From: Mycobacterium sp. IS-1496
GTDB lineage: Bacteria; Actinomycetota; Actinomycetes; Mycobacteriales; Mycobacteriaceae
Direction: 5' to 3'
Length of the DNA: 38,459 nucleotides
Assembly (NCBI RefSeq): GCF_001499995.1
Contig: NZ_LQIU01000037.1
Coordinates: 1-38,459 of the forward strand
A model generated the notes under the pieces. It ran no database searches, had not been told where the DNA came from, and saw nothing but the letters and a program-made list of their open reading frames with translations. Positions within the stretch are counted from its first letter, which is position 1. Each line of letters starts with the position of its first letter. The position numbers were made by a program, and so were the translations under genes. Positions 1-7,529 of this stretch are shown here, one piece after another.

Positions 1-85
1 GCATCCGCGACCGCAACACCAAATGACCGCCCACAACACACTCCAATCAAGAAGGGTGTTGCATCCACCGCTTGAAATCGCCGCC
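1..85 (+). mobile_element. Right end of an insertion sequence (probably IS30 family), partial
   Basis: The first bases look like the 3' end of a transposase gene and its terminal repeat. One + frame runs from base 1 to a TGA at 73-75 and ends in VASTA. The 25 bases at 58-82 match, in inverted orientation, the 25 bases at 38383-38407 with only two differences (at 66 and 78). At the other window edge that repeat overlaps a recognisable transposase tail, so this is read as the outer inverted repeat of a related element. The sequences inside the repeat differ, so the two are not copies of one element. A competing + frame stops at the TGA at 24-26, so the exact transposase end is uncertain. The IS30 assignment is inferred. 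Confidence 0.55.
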
Positions 86-126
86 GGCAAATGCGATCTG
101 TGCGCAGTCTCAGCGCAGACGAGAAG

Positions 127-199
127 TGCCCCCGGCAGGATTCGAACCTGCGACACCGGCTTTAGGAGAGCCGTGCTCTATCCCCTGAGCTACGGGGGC
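127..199 (-). tRNA. tRNA-Arg (anticodon CCT)
   Basis: Read on the minus strand, a 7-bp acceptor stem GCCCCCG pairs with CGGGGGC. The D-arm (GCTCAGGGGATAGAGC), the anticodon arm with loop CTCCTAA and the T-arm with GGTTCGAATCC are all present. The anticodon is CCT, which reads AGG arginine codons. The discriminator base is A and no CCA is encoded. An IS end lies about 45 bp beyond the 3' end. Confidence 0.96.
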
Positions 200-231
200 G
201 GCCGTGGCAGTTTACCGCCCGTGGACGAGGG

Positions 232-1056
232 TCAGCGCAACTGCGCGATGACCTTCGCGAACGCCTCCTCGTGCGGCGCCTGCACGATGATGTAGGAGAC
301 GCCGTACCGATCCCGGTAGTCGCGCAGCCGGTCGGCCATGTCCTGCGGCGATCCGGCCAGCACGCCGGGGTGCCGCAGCAGCTGGTCGTCGGAGAGCCCG
401 GGCAGGAAGCGGCGCGGGATCGTCAGGTCCGGCCGTCCCGACCCGTCGAGCGGCATCGCGGTGATCGCGATGTTGAGTTCCAGCGCGCCGAAGCGCTCGC
501 CGGCCGCCGCACGGACGAAGGCGATCCGTTCGGCCAGCGGGTCGTCGTCGCCCTCGGCCGCGCGGTCCCCGCCCGTGAGCCCGATGATGTCGGCGTGGCG
601 GGCGGCCACCGTCAACAGGCGGTCGCCGTTGCCCGCGATCAGCACCGTCACACCGGGCACGTGTTCGGCGAGGTAGGTGGTCGTGTGCTCGAGATGGTTG
701 ACGCGCTGGCGCGCCGTCGGGAACGGCAGTTCGGCGGCCTCGAACTCCCTGCGCACGTACCCGGCGCCCAGACCGAGTTCGAGCCGGTCGCCGGACAGGT
801 CGCGCAGCGCGGCGACGTCACGCGCGAGCAGGGCCGGCCGGTAGAAACCCGCGTTGAGCACGAAAGTCCCGACGTGCAGCGTGGTCGTCGCGGCGGCCGC
901 GGCGGTGAGCACCGGGAACGGTGCGGGGGCGCCGAGATGGTCCGGGACGTGCAGGACGTCGAAGCCGCGGTCCTCGGCCCGTCGCGCCGCGTCCTGCACC
1001 GCCGCCAGCGACGAGGCCGAGTGCAGTCCGATGCCGAAGCGAAAATCCCTGCTCAT
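232..1056 (-). CDS. F420-dependent LLM-class oxidoreductase (MSMEG_2516-type)
   Basis: This is a luciferase-like monooxygenase-fold protein of about 274 residues. It starts MSRDFRFGIGL, the N-terminus typical of the mycobacterial MSMEG_2516-type subfamily, whose members are predicted to use coenzyme F420. Residues around AEDRGFDVLHVPDHLGAPAP form the strand-helix entry of the TIM barrel, and DRLELGLGAGYVRREFE is the characteristic LLM segment. A GTG directly upstream (1057-1059) could also start it, but an AGGA lies 7 nt before the ATG, which favours the ATG. The substrate cannot be read from sequence. The gene is divergent from the YbdK-like gene across 180 bp. Confidence 0.85.
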   Translation of the reverse strand: MSRDFRFGIGLHSASSLAAVQDAARRAEDRGFDVLHVPDHLGAPAPFPVLTAAAAATTTLHVGTFVLNAGFYRPALLARDVAALRDLSGDRLELGLGAGYVRREFEAAELPFPTARQRVNHLEHTTTYLAEHVPGVTVLIAGNGDRLLTVAARHADIIGLTGGDRAAEGDDDPLAERIAFVRAAAGERFGALELNIAITAMPLDGSGRPDLTIPRRFLPGLSDDQLLRHPGVLAGSPQDMADRLRDYRDRYGVSYIIVQAPHEEAFAKVIAQLR

Positions 1057-1168
1057 CACCGAATCCTATGCGCGCCGAACAAATTCGATGTTTGATCGGG
1101 AGAGCCGGTGGTTACTAATGATCCGCACGCTTCGCGCCGCTGCGGAGACAACCGAAAAGCCACACCCA

Positions 1169-1206
1169 GATCCGGCCCGTCGTGAGTACGCCCGACGGGC
1201 CGGATC
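1169..1206. promoter_or_regulatory. Perfect 14-bp stem-loop in the leader of the YbdK-like gene
   Basis: Arms GATCCGGCCCGTCG (1169-1182) and CGACGGGCCGGATC (1193-1206) pair perfectly around a 10-nt loop. The structure ends 30 bp before the ATG at 1237 and lies between divergent genes, so it does not terminate either of them. It could be a 5'-UTR element, an attenuator or a protein-binding palindrome. No T-tract follows. Confidence 0.6.
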
Positions 1207-1236
1207 AATGTTCTGAAGAAGGGTCCACGCGACACC

Positions 1237-2337
1237 ATGGCCGCCCATCCCACCGTCGGGGTCGAAGAGGAGTTCCTGCTCGTCGACCCCGATTCCGGCG
1301 CCCCGGTCGCGCTCAACCGCGACGTCGCGCGGCGCGCGGGTGACCGCGGTGTCGACCTGCAACTCGAGTTGACGTCGTGCCAGGTGGAGACGGCGACCGG
1401 GGTGTCGAGCAGCATGGCCGACGTCCGTGCGCAGCTGACCCACCTGCGGGCCACCGCCGCGCGCGCCGCGGAAGAGAGCGGGGCCCGGCTGCTGGCCGTC
1501 GCCGTGCCGCCGACCGTGCCGCACGAGTTCCCCGTCACCGACAACCCGCGCTACCACCGCATCGCCGACCGGTTCGGGATGCTGGCGCGCGAACAGGGCA
1601 TCTGCGGTGCGCACGTGCACGTCGCGGTCCCCACCCGGGAGGCGGCCATCCGGGTGAGCAACCGGATGCGGCCGTGGCTGCCGGTGCTGCTCGCCCTGAG
1701 CGCCAACTCCGCGATCTACCGCAGCGCCGACAGCAGCTATGCCAGCTGGCGGCGGATGCTGTGGGCGCGCTGGCCCAGCGCGGGCCCGCCGCCGCACTTC
1801 GACTCCGCCGACGAGTTCGACGCGATGGTGCGGATGCTGCTGCAGTCCGGCGCCATGCTCGACGAAGGCCAGGTCTACTGGGACGTGCGTCCGTCGGCCA
1901 ACTTCCCGACGATCGAGGTGCGCGTCGCCGACGTCCCCGCCACCGTCGCCGACACGGTCCTGTTCGCCGCGATCGTGCGTGCCACGGTCATGACCCTCCT
2001 GGCCGACGAGCGGGACGGCGCCGGCGTGCCCCGCATCTCGGCGCACGCGCTCGACGCCGCCTACTGGCGGTCGGCCCGCGACGGGCTGGACGGCATGGCG
2101 ATCGACCTCGCCGAATCGCATGCCCCGATGCCCGCGCGTGACCTGCTCGCCGGCCTCGTCGACCGCATCGCCCCGGCCCTGCGCGCCGTCGGCGACGACG
2201 ACCTGGTCCGCGACGAACTGGCACGGCTCGACGACCAGGGCAACGGCGCGATGCGTCAGCGTGCGGCCTGGCGGCGTCGCGGCGAGATCGCCGACGTCAT
2301 CGACGCGGCCGCCGACGCGACGCTGGCGGGCCTGTAG
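1237..2337 (+). CDS. YbdK-type carboxylate-amine ligase (glutamate-cysteine ligase family 2)
   Basis: The 366-residue protein belongs to the GCS2 family and resembles M. tuberculosis Rv0433. Family members form an amide between a carboxylate such as the gamma-carboxyl of glutamate and an amine, using ATP. The signature VGVEEEFLLVDPDSG is at residues 8-22, the central GAHVHVAVP near 128-136, and RPSANFPTIEVRVADV near 218-233 holds conserved acidic and arginine residues of the ATP-grasp-like active site. The start ATG follows GAAGAAGGG at a good distance. In mycobacteria mycothiol replaces glutathione, so a classic glutathione role is unlikely and the true substrate is unknown. Its stop is 2 bp from the convergent rskA stop. 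Confidence 0.85.
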   Translation: MAAHPTVGVEEEFLLVDPDSGAPVALNRDVARRAGDRGVDLQLELTSCQVETATGVSSSMADVRAQLTHLRATAARAAEESGARLLAVAVPPTVPHEFPVTDNPRYHRIADRFGMLAREQGICGAHVHVAVPTREAAIRVSNRMRPWLPVLLALSANSAIYRSADSSYASWRRMLWARWPSAGPPPHFDSADEFDAMVRMLLQSGAMLDEGQVYWDVRPSANFPTIEVRVADVPATVADTVLFAAIVRATVMTLLADERDGAGVPRISAHALDAAYWRSARDGLDGMAIDLAESHAPMPARDLLAGLVDRIAPALRAVGDDDLVRDELARLDDQGNGAMRQRAAWRRRGEIADVIDAAADATLAGL

Positions 2338-2339
2338 GC

Positions 2340-3071
2340 CTACGTCAGGGGCAGCGCGGCGAACGCCGGCGACGTCGGCCGCTGGGATCCGCCGGGCGGT
2401 TCGACGGTGAACGTCAGCGCCTGCGACGTCCCGATGTCGGACAGCACGGCGGTGGTCGACGGTGAGATCGCCTTGTCGTCCATCGTGCCCGCCGAGTGCG
2501 GCCCGTCGGATCCGACCAGCCACATCTGGTAGACGGTGCCCGGCTTCGGCGGCGCGACGTCGTTCATCACCAGCACGCCGGCGTCGCGCTCCTTGGAGAA
2601 CACCACGGTCGCGGTTCCCCCGCCCGGGATCGGCCCGGACACGGTCTGCACGTCGGGTGCGGCGAACACCTGATCTGCCGTCGTCGGGGAGACCGCCGGC
2701 CGCAGCGCCAGACCCACGCCCAGCGCGCCCAGTCCGACCACGGCCACGGCCGCGGCCGCCAGCAGTGCCGTGCGCCAGCGCGGCTCCCGGGCCGGACGGC
2801 GACGGGCGCTGCCGAGGTCACGCACCGGATCGTCGGCGACCATCGCGAGGACGTTGCCACGCAGGTGGGCGGGCGGTTCCAGGGCCGTGCCCGCCGAGAG
2901 CGCCGCCATCGTCTCCTGCACCGAGCGCACCGCGTCGGTGAACGCGTCCGCCACCTCGGGCGGCGCGGCGGTCAGCCGCCGTTCGATCTCGACGCGCTCG
3001 TCATCGGACACCGCATGCAGTGCATACGGCGTCGCGAAGTCGAGGAGATCGGTGTTGTTCGGCTCGGTCAT
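2340..3071 (-). CDS. rskA: Anti-sigma-K factor RskA
   Basis: The 243-residue membrane anti-sigma factor has an N-terminal sigma-binding domain (MTEPNNTDLLDFATPYALHAV through about residue 75) and one transmembrane segment (about 100-120, ALLAAAAVAVVGLGALGVGL). The C-terminal RskA-type extracytoplasmic domain includes GTVYQMWLVGSDGPHSAGTM. By analogy with M. tuberculosis it holds SigK at the membrane and releases it after regulated proteolysis. Its ATG overlaps the sigK stop by 4 bp (ATGA), so the two are translationally coupled. A longer in-frame reading to 3446 runs through sigK and was rejected. Confidence 0.93.
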   Translation of the reverse strand: MTEPNNTDLLDFATPYALHAVSDDERVEIERRLTAAPPEVADAFTDAVRSVQETMAALSAGTALEPPAHLRGNVLAMVADDPVRDLGSARRRPAREPRWRTALLAAAAVAVVGLGALGVGLALRPAVSPTTADQVFAAPDVQTVSGPIPGGGTATVVFSKERDAGVLVMNDVAPPKPGTVYQMWLVGSDGPHSAGTMDDKAISPSTTAVLSDIGTSQALTFTVEPPGGSQRPTSPAFAALPLT

Positions 3072-3649
3072 GAGATGCCCAGACAGTTCTTGAGACCGCG
3101 GATGCCGTCGCGCATCCGCGATTTGATTGTGGCCAGATTCGCCGACAGACGCTCGGAAACCTGCACGTACGTCAGGCCCTCGTAATACGCCAGCTGGATC
3201 GCTTCCCGCTGCAGATCCGACAGCGACGCCATGCAGTCGACGACGCGGCGCCGTTCGTCGAGCAGGATCACCGAGTCGGCGACGTGGTCCACCGGCGGGT
3301 CCACGCTCGCGGCGCCGTACCGGGACTCCCGCTGCGAGGCGGCCTCCTCGGAACGCACCCGGTCGACGGCGCGGCGGTGCGCCAAGGTCAGCAGCCACGC
3401 CATCGGCGACCCGGCCTTGGGGTCGTAGGTGCTTGCCGAGCGCCACACCTGCAGATAGATGTCCTGGGTGGTCTCTTCGCTGTAGCCCGGATCCCGCAGC
3501 ACCCGGGTGACCATCCCGTACACCCGGGCCCTGGTCCGGTCGTAGAGGGCCGCGAACGCGTCGACGTCCCGCTGGGCCACCTGCCGTAACAGTACGTCGA
3601 GGTCAGTGGTCACGAACGGTAGCCTAACCGGCTCTGTCAGGGCGGTCAT
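3068..3649 (-). CDS. sigK: ECF RNA polymerase sigma factor SigK
   Basis: This 193-residue ECF sigma factor closely follows M. tuberculosis SigK. Region 2 (about residues 25-95) contains RVYGMVTRVLRDPGYSEETT and the -10 recognition helix with YLQVWRSASTYD. LAHRRAVDRVR follows, then an RESRYGAA linker. Region 4 (about 140-190) holds LSDLQREAIQLAYYEGLTY and the -35-binding helix VSERLSANLATIKSRMRDG. The ATG at 3649 gives a short N-terminal extension; a start within the next 15 codons is possible. It is coupled to rskA. A SigK-like promoter upstream of the DUF1365 gene suggests the three-gene unit is autoregulated. Confidence 0.95.
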   Translation of the reverse strand: MTALTEPVRLPFVTTDLDVLLRQVAQRDVDAFAALYDRTRARVYGMVTRVLRDPGYSEETTQDIYLQVWRSASTYDPKAGSPMAWLLTLAHRRAVDRVRSEEAASQRESRYGAASVDPPVDHVADSVILLDERRRVVDCMASLSDLQREAIQLAYYEGLTYVQVSERLSANLATIKSRMRDGIRGLKNCLGIS

Positions 3650-3713
3650 CGATATGGCCGTCCGCGGACCCGCAGACCCGAACAGATTGTCCCGGAGCCG
3701 GTTCCGTGCACCG

Positions 3714-4493
3714 TCACGCCTTTGCTCCTGAATGCGCCACGCTCGCGGCCCGGATCCTCGGCGCCTCCGCGGCCGCCGGGCGCGTGACGGGTACCCGGCG
3801 CGCCCGCAGGATCAGCCCCTGTACCCGCAGACTCAGCGCGGTCATCTGCGGGGCGATCGGTTTGGTCATCTGCAGCCGCAGCACCTGGGCGACCGTCGCC
3901 GGTCGGCGGGTGCCCCGCAGCGTGCCGACGATCGCCGGCTGGTTCTCGCGGTGCAGGGAGATCGTCACGTCGAGCTCGCCGTCGGGCCGCGGAGCCCGCA
4001 CCAGGTAATACCCGTCCATCCCGCTGAACGGCGAGGCGCAGAACCGTTTGCGCACCATCGCCGGGTTCGGCCCGTCCGGCGGGATGACGTACGCGTGCCA
4101 CTCGCCGCGGGTGTTGTGCACCTCGGCGATCACGTGGCGCAGGACGCCGTTGGCGTCATGACACCAGTAGAGGCTCAGCGGGTTGAAGGCATAGCCGAGC
4201 ACCCGCGGCTGCAGCAGCGCCGTGACGCGCCCGCCGCCGAGGTCGATGCCCCGTTCGGCCAGGACGGTGTCGACGCGTGCCCGCAGCGTGTCGCCGGCGA
4301 CCCCGTCGAAGTGGTCGCGGGCGTCGAAACGGGCGAAGGATCGCAGTCCGAGCGGCAACCGCGGCAACTCGTCGAGGTCGACGTACCAGCTGTAGCTGTT
4401 CAGCTCGAAATAGTGATGCACGGGTGCCCGGCGCAGGTGGGTGACGCGGGTCCGGTACACCGCGGGCGTCGTTTTCGGTTCCACACTCGTCAT
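3714..4493 (-). CDS. DUF1365 family protein (Rv0448c-like) of the sigK operon
   Basis: The protein of about 259 residues matches DUF1365: YRTRVTHLRRAPVHHYFEL near the N-terminus, SYSWYVDLDELP, RVTALLQPRVLGYAFNPLSL in the middle and FCASPFSGMDGYYLVR later. M. tuberculosis Rv0448c is the counterpart, encoded upstream of sigK; its biochemical function is unknown. The next gene, sigK, starts 64 bp downstream. The ATG at 4491-4493 lies inside the -10 of a SigK-like promoter. If that promoter is used, translation must start later, most simply at the GTG at 4482-4484, which would make the message leaderless. The usual Rv0446c and ufaA1 genes between this gene and sigK are absent. Confidence 0.88.
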   Translation of the reverse strand: MTSVEPKTTPAVYRTRVTHLRRAPVHHYFELNSYSWYVDLDELPRLPLGLRSFARFDARDHFDGVAGDTLRARVDTVLAERGIDLGGGRVTALLQPRVLGYAFNPLSLYWCHDANGVLRHVIAEVHNTRGEWHAYVIPPDGPNPAMVRKRFCASPFSGMDGYYLVRAPRPDGELDVTISLHRENQPAIVGTLRGTRRPATVAQVLRLQMTKPIAPQMTALSLRVQGLILRARRVPVTRPAAAEAPRIRAASVAHSGAKA

Positions 4494-4518
4494 TCGGAGC
4501 CGATCCCCGGGTGGATGG
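4492..4518 (-). promoter_or_regulatory. SigK-like promoter for the DUF1365-sigK-rskA unit
   Basis: On the minus strand CCATCC (4518-4513) is followed after 16 nt by CGAAT (4496-4492). This is the -35/-10 pair I recall for mycobacterial SigK promoters. A transcript would begin near 4485, next to the GTG at 4484. The site lies in the 40-bp gap to the divergent amidohydrolase. Confidence 0.6.
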
Positions 4519-4533
4519 TTATAGTTCCCAGCC

Positions 4534-6141
4534 GTGGCAGCGACCGTGTTCCGGAACGGGACAGTCTGGACCGGCACGTCGGAACCCGTCGCCGAGGCGC
4601 TGCTGGTGGTCGACGGCACCGTCGCCGCGGTGGGGGACGACGCCACCGCCCGGACCGCCGACGAGGAGGTGGACCTCGACGGCGGATTCCTGATGCCCTC
4701 GTTCGGCGACGGCCACGCCCACCCGCTGCTCGGCGGCCTCGAAGAGGTCGGCCCGCCGGTGCGCGGCTGCGGTTCGGTGGACGAGATCGTCGAGGCGGTG
4801 CGGGGCTACGCCGAGCGCCATCCCGAGGCGGAGTGGATCGTCGGCGCCTCCTATGACGGCAGCCTCGCCGAAGGCGGACTGTTCGACGCGCGCTGGCTCG
4901 ATGCGGCGGTGCCGGACCGCCCGGTGGTGTTGCGGGCGTGGGACTACCACACGGTGTGGTGCAACTCGGTGGCGCTGCAGCGCGCAGGCATCACCGCCGA
5001 CACGCCCGACCCGGCGCTGGGTGAGATCCCGCACCGCGAGGACGGGTCGGTGCTCGGCACGCTCCGCGAGTGGGGCGCGGTCGACCTCGTCACCGCGGTG
5101 ATGCCCGAACGCGACGAGGACGTCCGGGTGGCCGCGCTGGGCACCGCCGCCGACTACTACCTCGCCCGCGGGGTCACCTGGGTGCAGGACGCCTGGGTCG
5201 AACCCGGCGACGTCGACACCTACCTCGCCGCCGCCCGCCGCGACGCCCTGCGGATGCGGTTCAACCTCGCGCTCTACGCCGATCCGCGCCACATCGACAC
5301 CCAGCTGCCCCAGTTCGCCGAGGCGCGGCGCCGCGTCGACGAACTGCGCCACCCGCTGCTGACCGCACAGACCGTGAAGTTCTTCGCCGACGGCGTGGTG
5401 GAGAACGAGACCGGCGCCCTGATCGAGCCGTACTGCTCCGGACTGCACAACCACGGCATGCAGGTGTGGGAAGGCGAGTCGCTCGCCGAATCGGTGCGCC
5501 GCGTCGACGAACTCGGCTTCCAGATCCACATCCACGCCATCGGCGATGCGGCGGTCCGCCAGGCGCTCGATGCCATCGAGCACGCGATCACGGTCAACGG
5601 TCCGCGCGACCGCCGTCCCGTCATCGCCCACGCCCAACTCGTCGACGACGCCGACATCGACCGGTTCGCCCGCCTCGGCGTGATCGCCAACATGCAACCG
5701 CTGTGGGCCCAGCTGGACCCGCTGATGACGGTGCTGACCGTGCCGCGGCTCGGCCGTGACCGCGCCGACCGCCAGTACCGCATGCGCACCCTCGACGCCG
5801 CCGGCGTGCTGGCGTTCGGTTCGGACTGGCCGGTGTCCTCGGGCGCCCCGCTCGACGGGATCGCCGTGGCCGCGTCGCGGCGCACCGCCGACGGCGTCCC
5901 GGAGGGTGGCTGGACACCGGAGGAGATCGTGCCGGTCGAACGGGCCATGCGCGCCTACACCGCGGGCGTGGCGCGCCAGGCGTTCGCCGAACAGCGGTGG
6001 GGCCGCCTCATCCCGGGTGCCAGTGCCGACATGGTGTGGCTGCGCGCCGACCCGCGCGATACGCCCGCGCTGGAGATTCCCGCGATCGAGGTGCGCGGAA
6101 CCTGTCTGGGGGGCAAGCTCGTAGGGCCGTCTGCCCGCTGA
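4534..6141 (+). CDS. YtcJ-like metal-dependent amidohydrolase
   Basis: The 535-residue protein is of the amidohydrolase-3 type, like YtcJ and N-substituted formamide deformylase. It opens with a small beta domain (FRNGTVWTGTSEPVAEALLVVDG). The metal motif HAH occurs in GDGHAHPLLGG near residue 61, the lid segment NETGALIEPY near 290, HIHAIGDAAVRQALDAIE near 330 and IAHAQLV near 365. The catalytic aspartate is in FGSDWPVSSGAPLDG near 430. Such enzymes cleave N-acyl or N-formyl amines. The GTG start is 40 bp from the divergent DUF1365 start. Its TGA is 11 bp before the permease start, so an operon is likely and the permease may bring in its substrate or a product. Confidence 0.88.
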   Translation: MAATVFRNGTVWTGTSEPVAEALLVVDGTVAAVGDDATARTADEEVDLDGGFLMPSFGDGHAHPLLGGLEEVGPPVRGCGSVDEIVEAVRGYAERHPEAEWIVGASYDGSLAEGGLFDARWLDAAVPDRPVVLRAWDYHTVWCNSVALQRAGITADTPDPALGEIPHREDGSVLGTLREWGAVDLVTAVMPERDEDVRVAALGTAADYYLARGVTWVQDAWVEPGDVDTYLAAARRDALRMRFNLALYADPRHIDTQLPQFAEARRRVDELRHPLLTAQTVKFFADGVVENETGALIEPYCSGLHNHGMQVWEGESLAESVRRVDELGFQIHIHAIGDAAVRQALDAIEHAITVNGPRDRRPVIAHAQLVDDADIDRFARLGVIANMQPLWAQLDPLMTVLTVPRLGRDRADRQYRMRTLDAAGVLAFGSDWPVSSGAPLDGIAVAASRRTADGVPEGGWTPEEIVPVERAMRAYTAGVARQAFAEQRWGRLIPGASADMVWLRADPRDTPALEIPAIEVRGTCLGGKLVGPSAR

Positions 6142-6152
6142 AGGGAGTCTTG

Positions 6153-7529
6153 ATGTCGTCGACCACACCCCTGAACCCGTCGGTCGGGGAGGGTGAGGGG
6201 CACCTGCGCCGCGTCCTCGGTGTGCCGTCCCTGGTGCTGTTCGGTCTGGTGTACATGGTGCCGCTGACCGTATTCACCACCTACGGCATCGTCACCGTCG
6301 AATCCGGTGGCCGCGTGCCGCTTTCCTACGTGGTGACGCTGGCGGCGATGATCTTCACCGCACGGTCGTATGCCCGGATGGCCGCGGCGTACCCGGTCGC
6401 CGGGTCGGCATACGCCTACACGCAGAGGACGTTCGGCGCGCCCGTCGGCTTCCTCGCCGGCTGGTCGCTGCTGCTGGACTACCTGTTCCTGCCGATGCTC
6501 AACTACCTCGTGATCGGGCTGTACCTGAACGCCGCTGTACCGGCGATCCCGCAGTGGGCGATCGTGGTCGTGACCATCGTGATCATCACGGTGCTCAACA
6601 TCGTCGGCATCGTGTCGGTGGCGCGGGCCAACCTCCTGATCATCGTGATCCAGGCGATCTTCATCGCGGTGTTCCTCGTGATGGCGGTGGTCAGCATCTC
6701 GGGTTCGGGCACCGTCGACCTCATGGCGCCGTTCCGCGGTGACGGCACGGCGGGCGGGCTGGGGCCCGTGCTGGCGGGTGCGGCGATCCTGTGCCTGTCG
6801 TTCCTCGGATTCGACGCGGTATCGACGCTGGCCGAGGAGGCGAAGGACGCTCGGCGTGACGTGCCCAAGGCCATCATGCTGGCCACGATCATCTGCGGCG
6901 TGTTGTTCGTCATCCTCTCGTACGCATCGCAGTTGGTGTTCCCGTCGAACGCGTTCACCGACGTCGACTCGGGTTCACTGGACGTCATGCAGGCCGCCGG
7001 TGGCGCGTTCCTCGGGGCGTTCTTCACCGCCGCATACGTCGCGGGCGCGTCGGGTTCGGCGCTCACCTCGCAGGCGTCGGTGGCACGCATCCTGTACGCG
7101 ATGGGCCGCGACGGCGTGTTGCCCCGCAAGGTGTTCGGGCACGTCTCGGTGAAGTTCGGCACGCCGACATGGGCGATCCTGGCGATCTCGGTGGTCTCGC
7201 TGCTGGCGCTGGTGATCGACCTGGCGATCCTGGCCTCGGTGGTGAGCTTCGGTGCGCTGGTGGCGTTCTCGGCGGTCAACCTGACGGTGATCAAGCACTA
7301 CTTCGTCGATGTCGGTGAGAAGAACGTCCTCAACAACCTGGTTCTGCCGTTGATCGGCTTCGCGCTGACGGTCTGGCTGTGGACCAGCCTGTCGGGTGAG
7401 TCGCTGACGATCGGGCTGATCTGGCTCGCCGCCGGGTTCCTGTGGCTGCTCGCCGTCACCCGCGGCTTCCGCCGCCCGACACCGGTCCTCGACCTGGAAG
7501 AGCTGCCGGCTCAGCAGGCCGCGACGTAG
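6153..7529 (+). CDS. APC-family amino acid/amine permease
   Basis: The 458-residue integral membrane protein has about twelve hydrophobic segments. Typical APC features include GVPSLVLFGLVYMVPLTVFTTYG (TM1), AYPVAGSAYAYTQRTFG (TM3 region) and ILCLSFLGFDAVSTLAEEAKDARRDVPKA, the conserved APC loop. Family members import amino acids or polyamines by proton symport. The ATG at 6153 follows AAGGGAG (6141-6147), which overlaps the amidohydrolase stop; the longer frame back to 5997 overlaps that gene and is not used. The last 74 bp overlap the convergent gamma-glutamylcyclotransferase fusion gene. Confidence 0.9.
   Translation: MSSTTPLNPSVGEGEGHLRRVLGVPSLVLFGLVYMVPLTVFTTYGIVTVESGGRVPLSYVVTLAAMIFTARSYARMAAAYPVAGSAYAYTQRTFGAPVGFLAGWSLLLDYLFLPMLNYLVIGLYLNAAVPAIPQWAIVVVTIVIITVLNIVGIVSVARANLLIIVIQAIFIAVFLVMAVVSISGSGTVDLMAPFRGDGTAGGLGPVLAGAAILCLSFLGFDAVSTLAEEAKDARRDVPKAIMLATIICGVLFVILSYASQLVFPSNAFTDVDSGSLDVMQAAGGAFLGAFFTAAYVAGASGSALTSQASVARILYAMGRDGVLPRKVFGHVSVKFGTPTWAILAISVVSLLALVIDLAILASVVSFGALVAFSAVNLTVIKHYFVDVGEKNVLNNLVLPLIGFALTVWLWTSLSGESLTIGLIWLAAGFLWLLAVTRGFRRPTPVLDLEELPAQQAAT

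Noticed and set aside
1066..2523. Long minus-strand open frame opposite the YbdK-like gene
   Set aside because: It is Arg/Gly/His-rich, has no family features and lies antisense to a clear gene; it is a GC-rich shadow.
2340..3446. A longer RskA starting inside sigK
   Set aside because: The extra 125 residues are a shadow of sigK; the ATG at 3071 gives the canonical RskA start and a 4-bp coupling overlap.
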